Source: an uncultured Alphaproteobacteria bacterium
GTDB lineage: Bacteria > Pseudomonadota > Alphaproteobacteria > RF32 > CAG-239
Direction of reading: 5' to 3'
DNA length: 5,492 bases
Assembly (NCBI GenBank): GCA_944391365.1
Contig: CALXTH010000121.1
Coordinates: forward strand, 1 to 5,492
The translations under genes and the position numbers were made by a program. The notes under the pieces were generated by a model, which was given only the letters and a program-made list of their open reading frames with translations, was not told where the DNA came from and ran no database searches. Below, piece by piece: positions 5,461-5,492 of the stretch. Each line of letters starts with the position of its first letter. Position 1 is the stretch's first letter.

Positions 5461-5488
5461 AGAAAAAGCAACTGACGTTGCTTTTTCT
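5461..5488. terminator. Perfect 12-bp hairpin, probable bidirectional terminator
   Basis: AGAAAAAGCAAC (5461-5472) and GTTGCTTTTTCT (5477-5488) pair without mismatch around TGAC. The T-run after the G/C part of the stem gives a U-tract on the plus strand, and the A-run gives one on the minus strand. It could end a transcript crossing the structured segment to its left, or a minus-strand gene lying beyond the right edge. Confidence 0.55.
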
Positions 5489-5492
5489 GAGG

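Noticed and set aside
5207..5490. CRISPR array
   Set aside because: The repeats here are inverted, unequal and single or double copies; there is no regular direct repeat-spacer pattern.

Overview
The window looks like a chromosomal segment from a moderately AT-rich alphaproteobacterium. FlbT (3383-3793) is a flagellin regulator largely confined to Alphaproteobacteria, the flagellin beside it has a compact alphaproteobacterial-type core, and the HAD protein at the left belongs to a branch I associate with the same class. Hand-counted GC is about 47-48% in the flagellin core, and the spacers are AT-rich. This would suit one of the lower-GC alphaproteobacterial lineages (for example gut-associated ones), but the sequence does not fix the genus.

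Layout from left to right. Positions 1-133 hold a perfect TATAAT box at 91-96 and a possible truncated minus-strand membrane-protein ORF at the edge. A HAD-superfamily protein (134-1000, +) follows; its catalytic motif I has lost the nucleophilic aspartate. It converges, with only 5 bp between stop codons, on a two-gene minus-strand operon: a TerB-like protein (3256-2840) followed after 4 nt by the ABC-F ATPase Uup (2835-1006). A 126-bp spacer separates this operon from flbT (+). It carries back-to-back promoters that appear to share one palindromic TTGCAA -35 box. A 147-bp leader with its own likely promoter and a 7-bp stem-loop precedes the flagellin gene (3941-5074, +), which ends at a strong intrinsic terminator. 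The last ~350 nt have no gene but several inverted repeats, two of which resemble dispersed palindromic repeats, and end in a perfect 12-bp hairpin with a TGAC loop.

How the parts work together. FlbT in Caulobacter acts post-transcriptionally on flagellin mRNA through its 5' leader, so flbT followed by a flagellin gene with a structured leader is a plausible regulator-target pair. Its usual partner FlaF is not in the window. The flagellin carries a central domain flanked by a 14-bp direct repeat, in frame, exactly 351 bp apart, and more AT-rich than its flanks, as if a surface-exposed D2 module had been inserted into a ~260-residue core. TerB-like and Uup form an operon of unknown joint purpose. 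I see no wholly new multi-gene system. The strongest leads are the inactive-looking HAD protein, the repeat-flanked flagellin module, the shared-box divergent promoter and the structured 3' region.
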